Source of the DNA: Patiria pectinifera
Taxonomy: Eukaryota; Echinodermata; Asteroidea; Valvatida; Asterinidae
Assembly: GCA_029964075.1 (NCBI GenBank)
Contig: CM057142.1
Coordinates: forward strand, 35,156,392 to 35,220,391
Direction: 5' to 3'
Length of the DNA stretch: 64,000 bases
Position numbers and translations under genes: made by a program. Each line of letters starts with the position of its first letter. Within the stretch, counting starts at the first letter, position 1. This document shows positions 14,401 to 25,891 of the stretch, one piece after another. The notes under the pieces are model-generated. The model was not told the DNA's origin. It worked only from the letters and a program-made list of their open reading frames with translations, and did no database searches.

Positions 14401-14599
14401 ACACAGCATTTTTTGATATTTTACAACCATGTGATACAGTGGTAAATTATTGTTTCTAAAACCATGTATGGTCAACTATTGTGCTGTGTTATTGTTCAAC
14501 GAACAAGATCTTGGGCTCCATTGCCCCATAAGAAAACAAGTTAAAGCAATGGGTCACAAAAGTTAAGATGAAATTTACTTTATTGAAAAAAAAAACACT
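11459..14599. other. No gene recognised apart from the tRNA-Leu-like remnant
   Basis: AT-rich with scattered CpG. There are only short overlapping frames and no conserved protein motif. Confidence 0.6.
13630..13712 (-). pseudogene. tRNA-Leu-like remnant
   Basis: The minus strand ends GAATCCCACCGCTGCCA, identical to the 3' end of common eukaryotic tRNA-Leu (box B plus acceptor strand). Upstream is GCTCCAGT, which matches the 3' anticodon stem of tRNA-Leu, and a long variable arm-like hairpin (CTAT-TTCG-ATAG). The 5' half (GGTAGCGTGGCCGAG in the intact gene) is not preserved. It is probably a pseudogene or the head of a tRNA-Leu-derived SINE rather than a working gene. Confidence 0.45.
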
Positions 14600-14919
14600 T
14601 TTGATATCATACTAAGATGAGATTTGAAGGTTTGCATGGTGGAAAGATAAGACAAGATACGTTTGCGGTAGCACCATGTGAATAAATATCTTTTGTGAGT
14701 GTGTGTGGTTCTGAAAAGAACCGGAGGGACTCAACGTTTCGAAAAGTATGCTCTGCCCGTCGTCAGGAAAATGAATTCTGCATTCTCCTGACGACGGGCA
14801 GAGCATACTGTTCGAAGCGTTGAGTCCCTCCGGTTCTGTTTAGAACCACACACACTCACAAAAGATATTTATTCACATGGTGCTACCGCAAACTTATCTT
14901 GTCTTTGATATCATACTAA
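14600..14919. mobile_element. Foldback insertion with 16-bp target duplication
   Basis: The direct repeat TTTGATATCATACTAA occurs at 14600-14615 and 14904-14919 and brackets a 288-bp insert. The insert is a foldback with its centre near 14775: the left arm (from about 14630) and the right arm (to about 14903) are inverted copies. A long duplication and inverted arms fit a target-primed retroelement insertion with internal inversion better than a cut-and-paste transposon. Each arm carries two hairpin motifs. One is GGTTCTTTTCAGAACC (minus strand, 14708-14723; degenerate in the right arm at 14832-14847). The other is CTGACGACGGGCAG joined by a short loop to CTGTTCGAA (plus, 14788-14816). A related copy lies at 34.78-34.94 kb. 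Confidence 0.88.
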
Positions 14920-17900
14920 AAAGGCAGGAAGGCTATAGAAAGCAAAAAAAAAAAAGGTCGGGAGTAATCGAACCTGGGTCGTCCGTAACCAAACCGTCAC
15001 CGATGAGTGGCTTCATGCATTCGTGTTTGTCTTTAATTTAAAACCTTATGAAACTACCTTAGTCACGTGATAGATAGACAGTATGCGCATTGAGGTCAGT
15101 GACTATGATTATGTGGTTGAAGAAAAGAAATTTGCCGCCAGGTGTGGTCGTGCCAGTGATTTGCACACGCATGGCTCGCTGTACCCAATGAAAACGAGCA
15201 ACTTAAAATTTACATTAAGTCTGGCGAGGTACACATACCAAATGTACTCTGTTAGTAACAGTCTCTCAAAACATAGAGGACGAAATTTTAAATTTTCTTT
15301 TCATGCTGTTCGATTAACCTATCTGGGGGATTGCAGCGTTGAAAAAGGAACAATTCAAAGTTCTTTATCACATTATACGGCCGCCAAATCGCCAATGCCA
15401 AATAATGCAGCAGAACTATCCGACTGCATTTTTCAAATCTAATTTACTATAAAGATTGATCTATCTCCATAAAGACATTCGTCTCTGATAAACGATCCTG
15501 TGGGAGTGCGGACAGATGGAGCATTTTGTTAACCACAAAAGAAGGAGAAACATTCCATAATGGCTGTCCTCCTGCATCCCGATTCCAAACAAAGCGACCA
15601 CAGAAATGGCCTACATCTGAATACATCTTCTGCATTCTTGTCAGAATCCTGGGACACGGGAACATTTAATGGACCGTGTAGACCTAATGAATTGGACAAG
15701 GGACGGAAACAAGTCCCAGGGCGGGAATATAAATGCGATCTCAGAAAGGGAAGAAAAAAATCCGTGAAGGAGAACTTCAGAGTGTATCTGGACCAAATTA
15801 AGTCAAGTGGTCACAAAAACGCGTTTACATTGCATTGCGATCGTCAATAGAGATCTAGTACAACAACCACTAGGAAATGTACTAAAATCTGTTTGGAAAT
15901 TTGTATTTCTGTGCAGATTCTGTTTTTCATAAATAATTACTGGCCATTTGTTACATTTATTTAAAAAGAACATTCTATCTAGCTTATTTGATACAAAGAA
16001 CTCCTTCAACCAGAAGCAAAAATTGAGTGAATAATGATCAACTTAAAAATTCACCAAAGCAAAATGATTCTGCAAGAATTGGACAAAGTTAACTCACATG
16101 TAAAAAAAAAAATTCAACGAGCTTATTTTGTTTTCACGACGTTTTCATTGCTTTCTTCTAAAACACACCCACGACAAAAATTACTTCAGGAAGAAAAATA
16201 GCTAGCCTAAATGCGGACAAAATAATTTCTCATCACGCTTTTATCACTGTTGATTTAAATCGTAATTACTGACGCCAAAACCGCTTCTTTTTCTCGTCAT
16301 TTTTTTTAACCGCGCAGCCGTCAATAGGCCTAGGCAATGTAAATCTGAATCGATACGCTTTATCTCGGGCCAAAGCTAATGCATTCATACATATTACAAT
16401 TGACAATTTACTGGTAACATTTGATATCAATTATAAATACCCCTCCAAGGCTGACTGAATAATTACAAAGCTAGCTTATCGGTTTCATCTCAGCTTCAGG
16501 CTTGTCAGATGGGCTCGGTAAAGGCTGGGATTTCTCGTTAGAAATGCACATAGTGTACATAAGGAATACGTTTTGCGATTTACAAAGAAGTGAAACGATG
16601 CACGCCTCAGCTTCAGAATTGAACGATCCTTTGTTTGTTTCATAACTTTCTTGTGTAATGAACGGTGTTACATATATAATTGATACCAATTTGAGCCCAT
16701 TGTGTGAACGCTCAATGAGTTTGATTTGATAAGTTTTTCTGACAATCTTGTAGATAATCATTACAGCATATAAAATACCTGAATACAGTTCCCGCAATCA
16801 ACGTTGCAAATGTATGTATGTGTAATAAAGCATGGGTGACTAAATGCGACAAGCGTTGTACTGGATGAATGATCATTCAGAAAGAGGAGGTAACTTTAAA
16901 ATAATTATTCTGTGGTTATTGCTATCTGCAAAGGTTCGTAAAAAAATTGTAACCTATACAGCAAAGACGACTTACTTGCCTTAACTTACTACATTGCCCG
17001 CTTCAAGGCATCCAAACATTTGTACAAGAGGTGTTTATTGAACGGAATTGGTGACGCCCATGGTTACACAGAAAGGGGATTATCAGACTGTTAATGACGA
17101 CTATTGATTTCAAACACAATGATTCGGTCTGCAATTACCAAAAGCAAGCGTAAAGTTGTGGCTTTCGCAAAACGCAAAAGTGGAAAGACCACTAAATGAA
17201 AATACAGGGACTGATGGCATAACTTTGTTCAAATTAGGTCCATTTTCAATGCAGTGTGCCACCAAGAGTTTGCCACGGAGAGTTCTTTTTCCCAGTGAAT
17301 TGTGGGAGCCTGCTTGGTCGACAAATTCGCAGCGCGGGCCGTAGGCCTATTTGAAATTTAGTTTGTCCGGTGACTCCGGTCAGTAGTTTCGTAAGCGTAA
17401 GATTCGAGAATCTGGTTGCCCTTTTCTTTCTTTTTATCAATATGGTGGGTTTTTTTGTACGGCAGCAGAACGCCATGCTCCAACCCTTAACAAATTAGCT
17501 TAAGTCGTCTACTGATACTCGTTCAAATGGGCCATGTTTTGTCGACAGTAAACTTGAGAAAATGTTCTCTCCGTCGGTGGCTAACTCTTGGTGGCGCACT
17601 GCATTGTGGATCGCCCGAACTCAATTCACTCTATGTCCACTTCATACATCATACAATAACACATAAATAAACTACTAAACACGAACGAACAATATGTGAA
17701 AGAAATAGGAAGTGGATAGGACCCGTAAGAAGCAGAGCTTGTCGAGTACGGCACCCCTAAATGACATAATTTAGAAAACAATGACAACTTATTCCAAATA
17801 ATGCATGAAAATCAACTTACACTTAATGGGTTATGCCGGCAGACAAAATATAACAAACACGAAACACGAAAAAAAAGTGAGACTGCTGCAAACTGCTTAT

Positions 17901-18185
17901 TGACTGGATGGACCTGAAATATATAAATCTAAAAATTAGTGTGGCCTGACGTTGCGAACTTAGCAAGTTCTTCTTCAGAGGCTAAAACAGAAATGACAGC
18001 CTACATTAACATGGGGGTGCACACAAACACGAAACACATAACATTTACAGATACAGCAATGAATGAACAATAAGGCATGTCAATAAACAGATGTTTATAA
18101 GTTACAGAACAAAAATTATACAAGTAGGTCTAGGCCTATGAAACCATCAATATGTGCAGCAATAGCAAAAATAAACTAGAGAGCA
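14920..18185. other. No gene recognised
   Basis: AT-rich DNA. Near 14955-14985 GGGAGTAATCGAACCTGGGT resembles an inverted tRNA box B, but no matching box A was found. The hairpin motif at 17946 is listed separately. Confidence 0.55.
17946..17979 (-). repeat. CTGAAGA-hairpin-CGTCAG motif, likely retroelement end
   Basis: The minus strand reads CTGAAGAAGAACTTGCTAAG then TTCGCAACGTCAG. It folds as GAACTT-GCT-AAGTTC behind CTGAAGA. The layout (CTGANGA, short hairpin, then a C-rich AACGT) parallels the motif in the 14.7-kb repeat. The 15-bp phrase ACAAACACGAAACAC occurs on both sides (about 17850 and 18021), possibly marking an insertion of about 170 bp. Confidence 0.4.
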
Positions 18186-18198
18186 CTCAGAGAGCGCA

Positions 18199-18490
18199 AA
18201 CCTCCGCCAAGGCTAAACAATTCCCGCCTTATTGTGAGTACACTCAAAAGAAATACTCGCATAAATAGTGAAGAATCCTTTTAAATTAATCCTGAATCCA
18301 GACCCAGATCCGGATCACTTCCAAAATACAATTGATTTGTACTTGAACCAAGGACCACCCCTAAACAAATGTAATGCAAATCCGTCCATAAATGTTTGAG
18401 TTATCTTGTTAGCAGACAAACCAACCAACCAACGAACCAACCAACAAACTAACCAAATCCGAAAAAAACATAACCTCCTTGGCGGAGGTA
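18199..18490 (-). mobile_element. Repeat with inverted ACCTCCGCCAAGG ends
   Basis: The left end ACCTCCGCCAAGG (18200-18212) is inverted at the right end as CCTTGGCGGAGGT (18477-18489). The right end also forms its own hairpin, ACCTCC-TTGGC-GGAGGT. Inside is a (CCAA)n-like run at 18419-18456. On the minus strand this reads as a short hydrophobic repeat followed by LSANKITQTFMDGF, a phrase I associate with widespread marine-invertebrate repeats, possibly LINE 3' ends. Class uncertain. Confidence 0.5.
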
Positions 18491-18585
18491 ATAATGTAGT
18501 GAGGCATTTTGCACACAATTAAGAAAAGAAAAGATTGTGTGTTAGTGCATGTAAATACCAGGACTAAAGCACTGTAGGCCTATAT

Positions 18586-18780
18586 CAGTGGCCTAGCCAG
18601 GATTTTTTCAGTGGGGGTGGGGGTGGGGGCGCTGGGGGGCTGGAACATTTCATGGGGGGCGTCATGTAGATCAATGATAATTTTTTTAGAAACTCAAAAT
18701 CTCAGTGGGGGGCGACTGGGGGGGGGGCGACAAGGTTTCATGGCTGTCGCCCCCCACGCCGCCCCGTGGCTACGCCACTA
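18586..18780. mobile_element. MITE with CAGTGGC(G)TAGCCA ends
   Basis: The left end CAGTGGCCTAGCCAGG (18586-18601) pairs with the right end GTGGCTACGCCACTA (18766-18780). The 195-bp interior is very G-rich, with runs of up to ten G and GGGGGGCGAC repeats. There is no coding capacity. No 8-bp target duplication is apparent. Similar ends occur at 32009 and 32501-32512. Confidence 0.7.
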
Positions 18781-21700
18781 TTAAAGTACTATGGCCTAAT
18801 GTTATAATCTTTAAACTTGTTTTTGAAAGAGTGGATCGGGTTCGAGCATTCTGTTTATTCACATGAAGGGAATTCCATAATTTGGGTTGAAACACGAAAC
18901 TGGCATTGAGGTTTCTGCCGGAAATCATTAGCAATTTCATCATCGCGAATCACATATCAAGACTGATAAATCTGTCTCGAGGCGATGTAATTATAAATTA
19001 CGCGATCAGTAACGCGATATTTTTATTGCCCGCAAACATGCGGTATCAAATCGCTTCATAGTCCAACTTGACTTTGATAAGCTGCATACTATGCAACCGG
19101 TTAGGAAGAAATGTTGAATTCCCCCCCCCCCCTCAAAAAAACTCACAAACCGAGCCTTCCGTTTTTAATAGGTTGTGGCCATTAGTCCTCACAAGATACC
19201 ACACATCACCCAGTCTGAATTCAATCGACAAGCCATTCAAAATGACTGTGACAACGGCATTATTTCCATTGTTCATTACATACCTAATTTGGAATGTCGC
19301 TTGTAACTGACTTGACTATGTAGACAAACTTGGAAGCTGTATTATTAACCTGTCAGAAACCAAATCAATTTGGCCACCACCTGGGAATTTCAAGCAGAAT
19401 GAACTCGCGTAATACCGTCTAAGCATTTCAATGGATTGCCCCTCGCGCGGAAATAAATCATCGCCAAAATGAAATGTCATTTTCGTTTGGAAGAGGCGCG
19501 AGCTATTTTCCCTTGTGTTGGTGCGTTTGTACCGGGATCGGTCACATTTCAGCGTCCCATGCGGTAAGCATGGAATAATGCTAGGCACCGACCGGCTTTG
19601 CAGTTCTAGCCTTTCCCGTATATCAAACCTATCCCTCCAGCGATTTCAATCCGGCTGATTTCAGGTTCTCGGAAGGCGGCGAAGTAAAAGTAGACAGTTT
19701 AATCCGCAGTGCACACCATCGAGGGACGGAATTTGATGCTACTCGCGGGTTTTGTGTTTACTATCATCCGCATACGGAGCCCTGAGATTGAGCAGTTGAC
19801 CGAGTCGGCTACATCGGGCCTATCTCATAGATGTGCCCTACATCACACAACACCATATCTGTACACACTTATTATGAATTTCCTGACTTAATTCGTATAG
19901 CTCGGGCTACAGACCGCGCTCTCACCTGGCGGTCTTTTGTTTCTTTCTTAGTAATTGCCAATTCTAGACGAGATGGCCCTGGGTCAGAGTTTGAACAATG
20001 CAGCTGTAAGGTTTGCAAATAAATGACCTAGGCCAGAACCACGGACAAAATTTACCCTTATGGCGCAAGGTATAAGTGTATACCTTCATCAACTTTCGCA
20101 TCTGTAATATTCAACCTTCAATCAGTAGGCCAGTAAAAGTCACAAAGTTATAATTGGAAGACACTCTTTTTAATCTGCTGAAATCCTTGGAAGACTGGCA
20201 TTTTTAATGCCAAGTATGTGCTGCATATCTTTCTTGCATCTCAGCAAATAACAACGTCCTCGCGTATGTAACACCAACCTTTTTTACCTCATGTACAAGA
20301 AGTCTTCCCGCATTACCAAGTCTAGCCCCCGCAGCGATCAGAATTGCATATATATTGACGATTCCGTCGACTTCTGCGCTGTGAGCCTATAACTTTTGAT
20401 TTAAATAAAAAAGAATACCGCTGAGCTGGCGATATCGCAAGTCTTAACTAGCAGAGGACGAAAGCCTGATGAAACCGAGAACACCATCATTCTACCCACT
20501 TGTCAAAGACGATTGACACACGGGCCACTGATATTGCGACGCATGAAATCTACGCAGAAGAACAATTACACACATCATCATCAGACCTTACACGCCTAGG
20601 GAACCTGAAAAAACCCATAGCTTTGACATTTATTATTGAAGCAAAGTTGTAATTAAAGTCGAGCTGAGCCACGGAGTCTCAGTTATAACCGATTTAATGT
20701 CTAGCAACCCACATCAGTCAACAAACTGCCATGTTCTGCAATGTTTCAACGGTCAATAAAAAAAATTAGAATGATCAAGGATGACGAGAGAAAAACAAAC
20801 AGAAAAATCTAATTCTGTTTAAAATGGTCTTGCGGTTAATCTACTTAGAGACCTCAGCGACAACACTGTCGTCTCTAAAGTGTTGAGGGAAAGCTTTCAT
20901 CAGGAAGGATGGGGGAAAATTGGACAACAGATCTTCGCGCTTAGTCTTAATTGCATGAATTCGCCGCTGTTGCGGCTTAAACCCCGCCCGCTTTGCTCTT
21001 CAACCGATTCGGCGCGGCGCCAGCCCACAATCTCCTCTGTCACTACCTTGCCGCCATTTATAAATGATTGTCGAGGCGATAAGGTAAACCCAATTTATAA
21101 TGCCCACCGCTCGTTGAAGTTTGTAGTGGTATTCAGTGTTTACGAGGCTACAATTCAACTCGAGAGGGACTACCGTATGGTCCAGAGTTATTTGCGTGGA
21201 CTGTTTGCGGCTTGATGGTACATACGCAAAATTGAATTTTAAGCAAGTTTACGTTTCAAGGCTTTGAAGATTTATTGTTTTGATGACAGAAATTTACGAA
21301 CACCAAATGATGAAACTCATTCTACCTGTGGTTAACTTTCTTTCCGGGATCGGCATTCTCTTAGCAGCGACATCAACATCAACTACGCAACGAATTTCCT
21401 TTGTGATAAATTAATATATGTATTGTTTTGTTGAATAGTAATTTGTCCACAGACATGGTGGTAGACCTATATAACTCGCAGTAAGCAAAACGTATACATG
21501 TATTATCATCAAGCAAAACGTATACATGTATTATCATCAATCTAATTAAATACTGCATATTCCTATAGTCGTCAATTTATTCTGAACCATGAATACACCT
21601 GTATCTAGGCAACGTTTTTTTCTGTAGTTTAACCTGTAGCGTCACTGCCTGCACAAATGCCTAGCGATGCGAAATTACCAACGAGCAATCATAAACAGAA

Positions 21701-22079
21701 GGGAGCTGCATATAACGTAGGCCCCTATTCCTATTGTTATCTTCCACCTGGCTTGAGCTAATTTCACGGCTGGATTACTTAATTATGTACAGTTATTTTC
21801 AATCAAATTTTAAAAAATGGGCAAGTGCATGGCTACATTTTTTTCGTCTCACATGGCGTATTTCTCAACGTCAATTAAAAACGAATTAACATATTCAATC
21901 CATTCGGTCTCTCACTAAAAACGGGAAGCATATTCTTCTATGATCACTATTTTTTGAATTCAGTGCAGCCATAAAACATGCCCTATCATAATTCATGTAC
22001 CAAAACATCGTTCCAAAACTCACGGACTCCATGTAAGATATGTAACCTCCAAAATGTTATTGACATTATTTTCCTCAAT
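18781..22079. other. No gene recognised
   Basis: Intergenic-looking DNA with a poly-C run at 19123 and the perfect 28-bp duplication at 21483. A 111-codon plus-strand frame at 20880-21215 has no recognisable motif. Confidence 0.55.
21483..21538 (+). repeat. Perfect 28-bp tandem duplication
   Basis: AAGCAAAACGTATACATGTA followed by TTATCATC occurs twice head to tail (21483-21510 and 21511-21538) without differences, implying a recent slip. Confidence 0.93.
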
Positions 22080-22443
22080 GAAAGAGATCCTAAATAAACA
22101 TGTCATGTTCACCGATGCAAATAAAATTATGACCTAATTTAAAAACATTGTCGCTCTTTTGACTGAAATTATTGCTATTATGTTGTTTTGTTTTCATAAT
22201 ATTATATGCAGGTCATTTAGCTTCAAATGTGTCGCGAACGCAAACACTGAACAGTACCCCAAAAAGGGAAAGAGATCCTAAATACACGTCATGTTCAACG
22301 ATGCAAATGAATTTATGACCTAATTTAAAAACATCGTCGTTCTTTTCACTGAAATTATTGCTATTATGTTGTTTTGTTTTCATAATATTATATGCAGGTC
22401 ATTTAGCTTCAAATGTGTCGCGAACGCAAACAATGAACACTAA
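22080..22443 (+). repeat. Tandem duplication, unit about 188 bp
   Basis: The unit starting GAAAGAGATCCTAAATA at 22080 recurs at 22268 with a small number of differences, through TTTGTTTTCATAATATTATA and GTGTCGCGAACGCAAAC. Two copies only. No gene is recognised in either. Confidence 0.9.
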
Positions 22444-23789
22444 CTCAAAATATAAAAAAAATATCCACCATAAGGACAAAAACGTGTTTGAGTGGTGTGC
22501 TCACTATTTTGTTTACTTTGTTATTCATCTCAATCCACTATGACATAGCCTAATGGTGAACATAAGTCCATTGGAGATTGCTTTTTGGTGCGTAATTTTT
22601 GTTCTTCGGATAAACATTTATCTTTCGGGCACTTAAAGTACGTCTCAAAATATACAATTCGTCAGGGTCCTCTAAAAATAGCGATGATGTCCCTACTGCC
22701 TAAAATCATTATAAAGCTTTTTCCTGCGAATTTCAAAAGGGCGCCAACTTCAATGTAACGCCAGTGAGGGTTCTAAGCGAGTTCAAATAAACACGCTTTT
22801 TATATAGTTTGTTTAACAGTTTGTTAATTAGAGGATTAAAGAACGTTCTGTTGTAGACAGAGTGGTCCTTATTTAAGATGATTATCTGAATGACGTACTC
22901 ACATCGTTGTCTATCAATGCGTGGGGCTATAATGGGCAGTTTAGTTAACCTTTGGTGATATTTGAGTAGAGACTTAAAAGACCATACGGTTTTCAAATAG
23001 ACATCGGGCCTAATTACGATACACCCAGATGTACATACATGCATTGGTTGCCTTTGGAACAAGGTAGACTCAACATTGCGATAATAAGCAACACGGCGAA
23101 AAACATGTCTCGTATTGTAATTCACACGGATCATGATTCAATTGTTTCTTTCAAGGCTTTCATGGCAAATTGCCTGATCGATATTTCTCACCGAGACTTT
23201 CTACGATATGTGGCCAGGGAGGCATGCCCCATTTTTAGACATGTATCGGTTTGCCATTTTGAAGTCAGCATTCCGAATAAAATATCAATATTGTAGTCCC
23301 TCGACTCTAGAATGGCAGACCTGCACTGAATAGGACATCTGCACTGGGCTTTGGGATTGCTGTCGCGTTTTTTTGGTTAGTGCTGTGTTGTATTGGTACC
23401 TATCGCTGCTTTATTGTATAAACACTGCAACTAAATGGGAATGTACACAAACGCAGTTTCCTCGATTAGGAGTGGACTATACGGAATTCGTTAAACGGAT
23501 CGATTTTTGGCTCCACTGAAAAAGTATGTTACTTCATTCCTCTTGTAACGTACAAAGAGAAAAATAGGTGTACCGCCTTACAATTTTCAAATTGATTTAC
23601 CTTATTTTTAGCTAAACGCTGACTCTCCCGTCATCTTCCAAAGAAGACCTCATTTCCACGAGGAATCCAACATCAGACGAAACAAGCTACAGTTGAAATT
23701 GATAAATGAGAATCCTGATATTAAGCTGTCTTTAGTAAGCACAATGTCGTTGCTTGTAAGTCCCAAATTAGTCCATCAAGTATAAGTCG

Positions 23790-23842
23790 TTACAGTAGAT
23801 AGCAAGCCACATCGATGAACTACCTGAGCCGCCAACAGACTA
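23790..23842 (+). repeat. Dispersed 50-bp repeat, copy 1
   Basis: GTTACAGTAGATAGCAAGCC then AC(A/G)TCGATGAACTACCT and AGCCGCCAACAGAC. A second copy with two or three differences lies 2.05 kb away at 25840-25891 in the same orientation. Flanks are not shared. Confidence 0.85.
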
Positions 23843-24093
23843 GACACGGTGGTTATGCATACCAAAGAGAGCCCAGTGTGTGGCAGACTTCCATCTCTCT
23901 TCGTAGGTTAGAAGCCGTGTGTGAGTGCGTGATCTGTGAGCCAACGCTCAAGTAAAACAGTCACGCTTCTCTTGATTCTCTCCCCACCAACCACTTTTTT
24001 TCCCGTTGGCCGCAGCTAGCTCGTTTACCTACGTCACGTGTGGCGCTGTTTCCAGCGAGACGTATTGTGCTCACGTGAGGTCAGTGCATGTAT

Positions 24094-24123
24094 GCATGCA
24101 TCATGTACGCATGCATCATGTAC
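24094..24123 (+). repeat. 15-bp tandem duplication
   Basis: GCATGCATCATGTAC occurs twice head to tail without differences. Confidence 0.9.
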
Positions 24124-25839
24124 CAGCATCGCGTGTGCTGCTGTTCTCAAAAACCAACCAATGTAAAGTAGTTTGACCTGGTGATCACTGGTATATTGCA
24201 TACCTAACATAAACCACATACAGTCGATCTTTAATGACATCACAAAATGAGTAATTCACTTTCGTACGCCTTTTTGATTAATAAAACATCGTGTACCACC
24301 TACTAATGAATGAAACTATGCGACTGAGGTCAGGCTAATGTTATTTATGCCGTGAACGTGGCAGCGAATTCTTGTATAGATCGATAGAACTACATAGCCC
24401 ATCAATCGTTAGAAGTCAAGCAAGATTCTGGAGCAGGGCCCTATTACTAATGAGGCCAACAATTAGCACAAGGGGGAAATATACTTCTGTTATCGCATTT
24501 ATCTACACGTCCAAAGTATATTTTCAGACTTAGAAAAAAAACCCGCAGAAATCGTGCCTTACACAATTCATGACGGACGCGTTTCGTGATGTTCTAATGA
24601 ATCATGGAGATCTAAATGCTTCGCCCTTGCGGATGTCATGCGGGACAAGATAACAAATTGCATCCCAAAATTGAAGTTACCTATTGCTGCACTTTTTCAG
24701 TGTCATAGAAATGAAACTCCAACTTAAGTTCTCAGTACTTCATTTGTGTTTTTTTATAACAGTTATAAGGATTTATCTGTGGCGTGTATACATTTCAATA
24801 ACGACTCTATAGCTGACTTGGATCTGGATGTTTGGGCGCGGCCTTACGGGACAGTATGTTGTATTGTTTGTTAAGTTTGATGTTGTCGTTGTTAAGTGTT
24901 TTTCCAATGTCCCAGTTTTCGCGCAGTGTTTGCAGAAAAGTCGACTTATTCGCGAAAATATGAGGCTAAAGAAGAGTGTATATCACAAAGTCACAGCATT
25001 CACAGGTAATGTTTTTTAAAATACGTCATTCATATCGCTGCTGATATGCTGATAAGGCTGCTTAGTACACGTCACAAAGCCCGCACCCATGGAAAAGCAC
25101 GAAAAGCAATCCATTCGAATCTATCAAGGCGTAGTGTCCCGTATTAAAGCCACAGCGCGGAACTACCAGAGGCGATATATTTAAAGTAAAATTGGACTGC
25201 CATCCAGACCCACGTTCGCCCGGCTTGCAGACGACCGTGCACTTCGCGCTTTGTGGATAAATATTTTCTCTCCCGCGCCTTTTGCGTCGACCGTATCCTA
25301 CGGGCAGTCGAGTCCGGGACCAAGATCAACAGTAGATCTTGTTTCACGTAAAACTGTAGAGGCTATGCCTACATCGAGCCGGCTCCTGGTTGAAGCAAAA
25401 CACTACTGTAGTGCTGCTGTCTCTAGAGTGGGCCAACTCAAAGCTTACAAAACTAGCCACCACACCGTCCGCATAAACATTGAGATATTCCTCTCATTTT
25501 TTTTCTGTCTCGGAGAGAGCTATACACTTTACCCGATTCCTCCCAAGTCGTCACCGTGTTAATCTGGTTAGCTTAAACTATTCCTGCCCGGGGAGTGCTG
25601 GAAATGAAACCAGACACACGGAGGAATAACCATTAAGGAATTGGACACCGTCTGATTTTCATTTCTATTATCATTCTGTTAACGCGATCCGACTTAAGAC
25701 TCGTCACTGCAGGTTTTACGATCTTTGCTGGAGAAGAAAAAAAAACCGCTCGGATTTGTTTGGGTAAACTACATCCAGAAATGCATCGGATGAGAACGTT
25801 GATGCGTTCACGGGAGAGTGATAGATCAATCTTCTCTGT

Positions 25840-25891
25840 TACAGTAGATAGCAAGCCACGTCGATGAACTACCTAAGCCGCCAACAGACCA
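25840..25891 (+). repeat. Dispersed 50-bp repeat, copy 2
   Basis: See the copy at 23790. Both keep GCCGCCAACAGAC at the right end. It may be a fragment of a mobile element. Confidence 0.85.

Noticed and set aside
14612-14806. 64-codon minus frame at the foldback
   Set aside because: It is a translation of the repeat arm. A related peptide at 34.7-35.0 kb exists because the repeat is duplicated, not because a protein is conserved.
14788-14820. Functional hammerhead ribozyme
   Set aside because: CTGACGA and GAA are present around a hairpin, but there is an extra base before stem II and I found no stem III partner or cleavage triplet.
14955-15015. tRNA gene on the minus strand
   Set aside because: A box B-like GGTTCGATTAC is present, but no D arm or acceptor stem pairs with it.
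21400-22500. CRISPR-like or satellite array from the two tandem duplications
   Set aside because: They are two-copy duplications of unrelated units, without spacers, in a eukaryotic genome.
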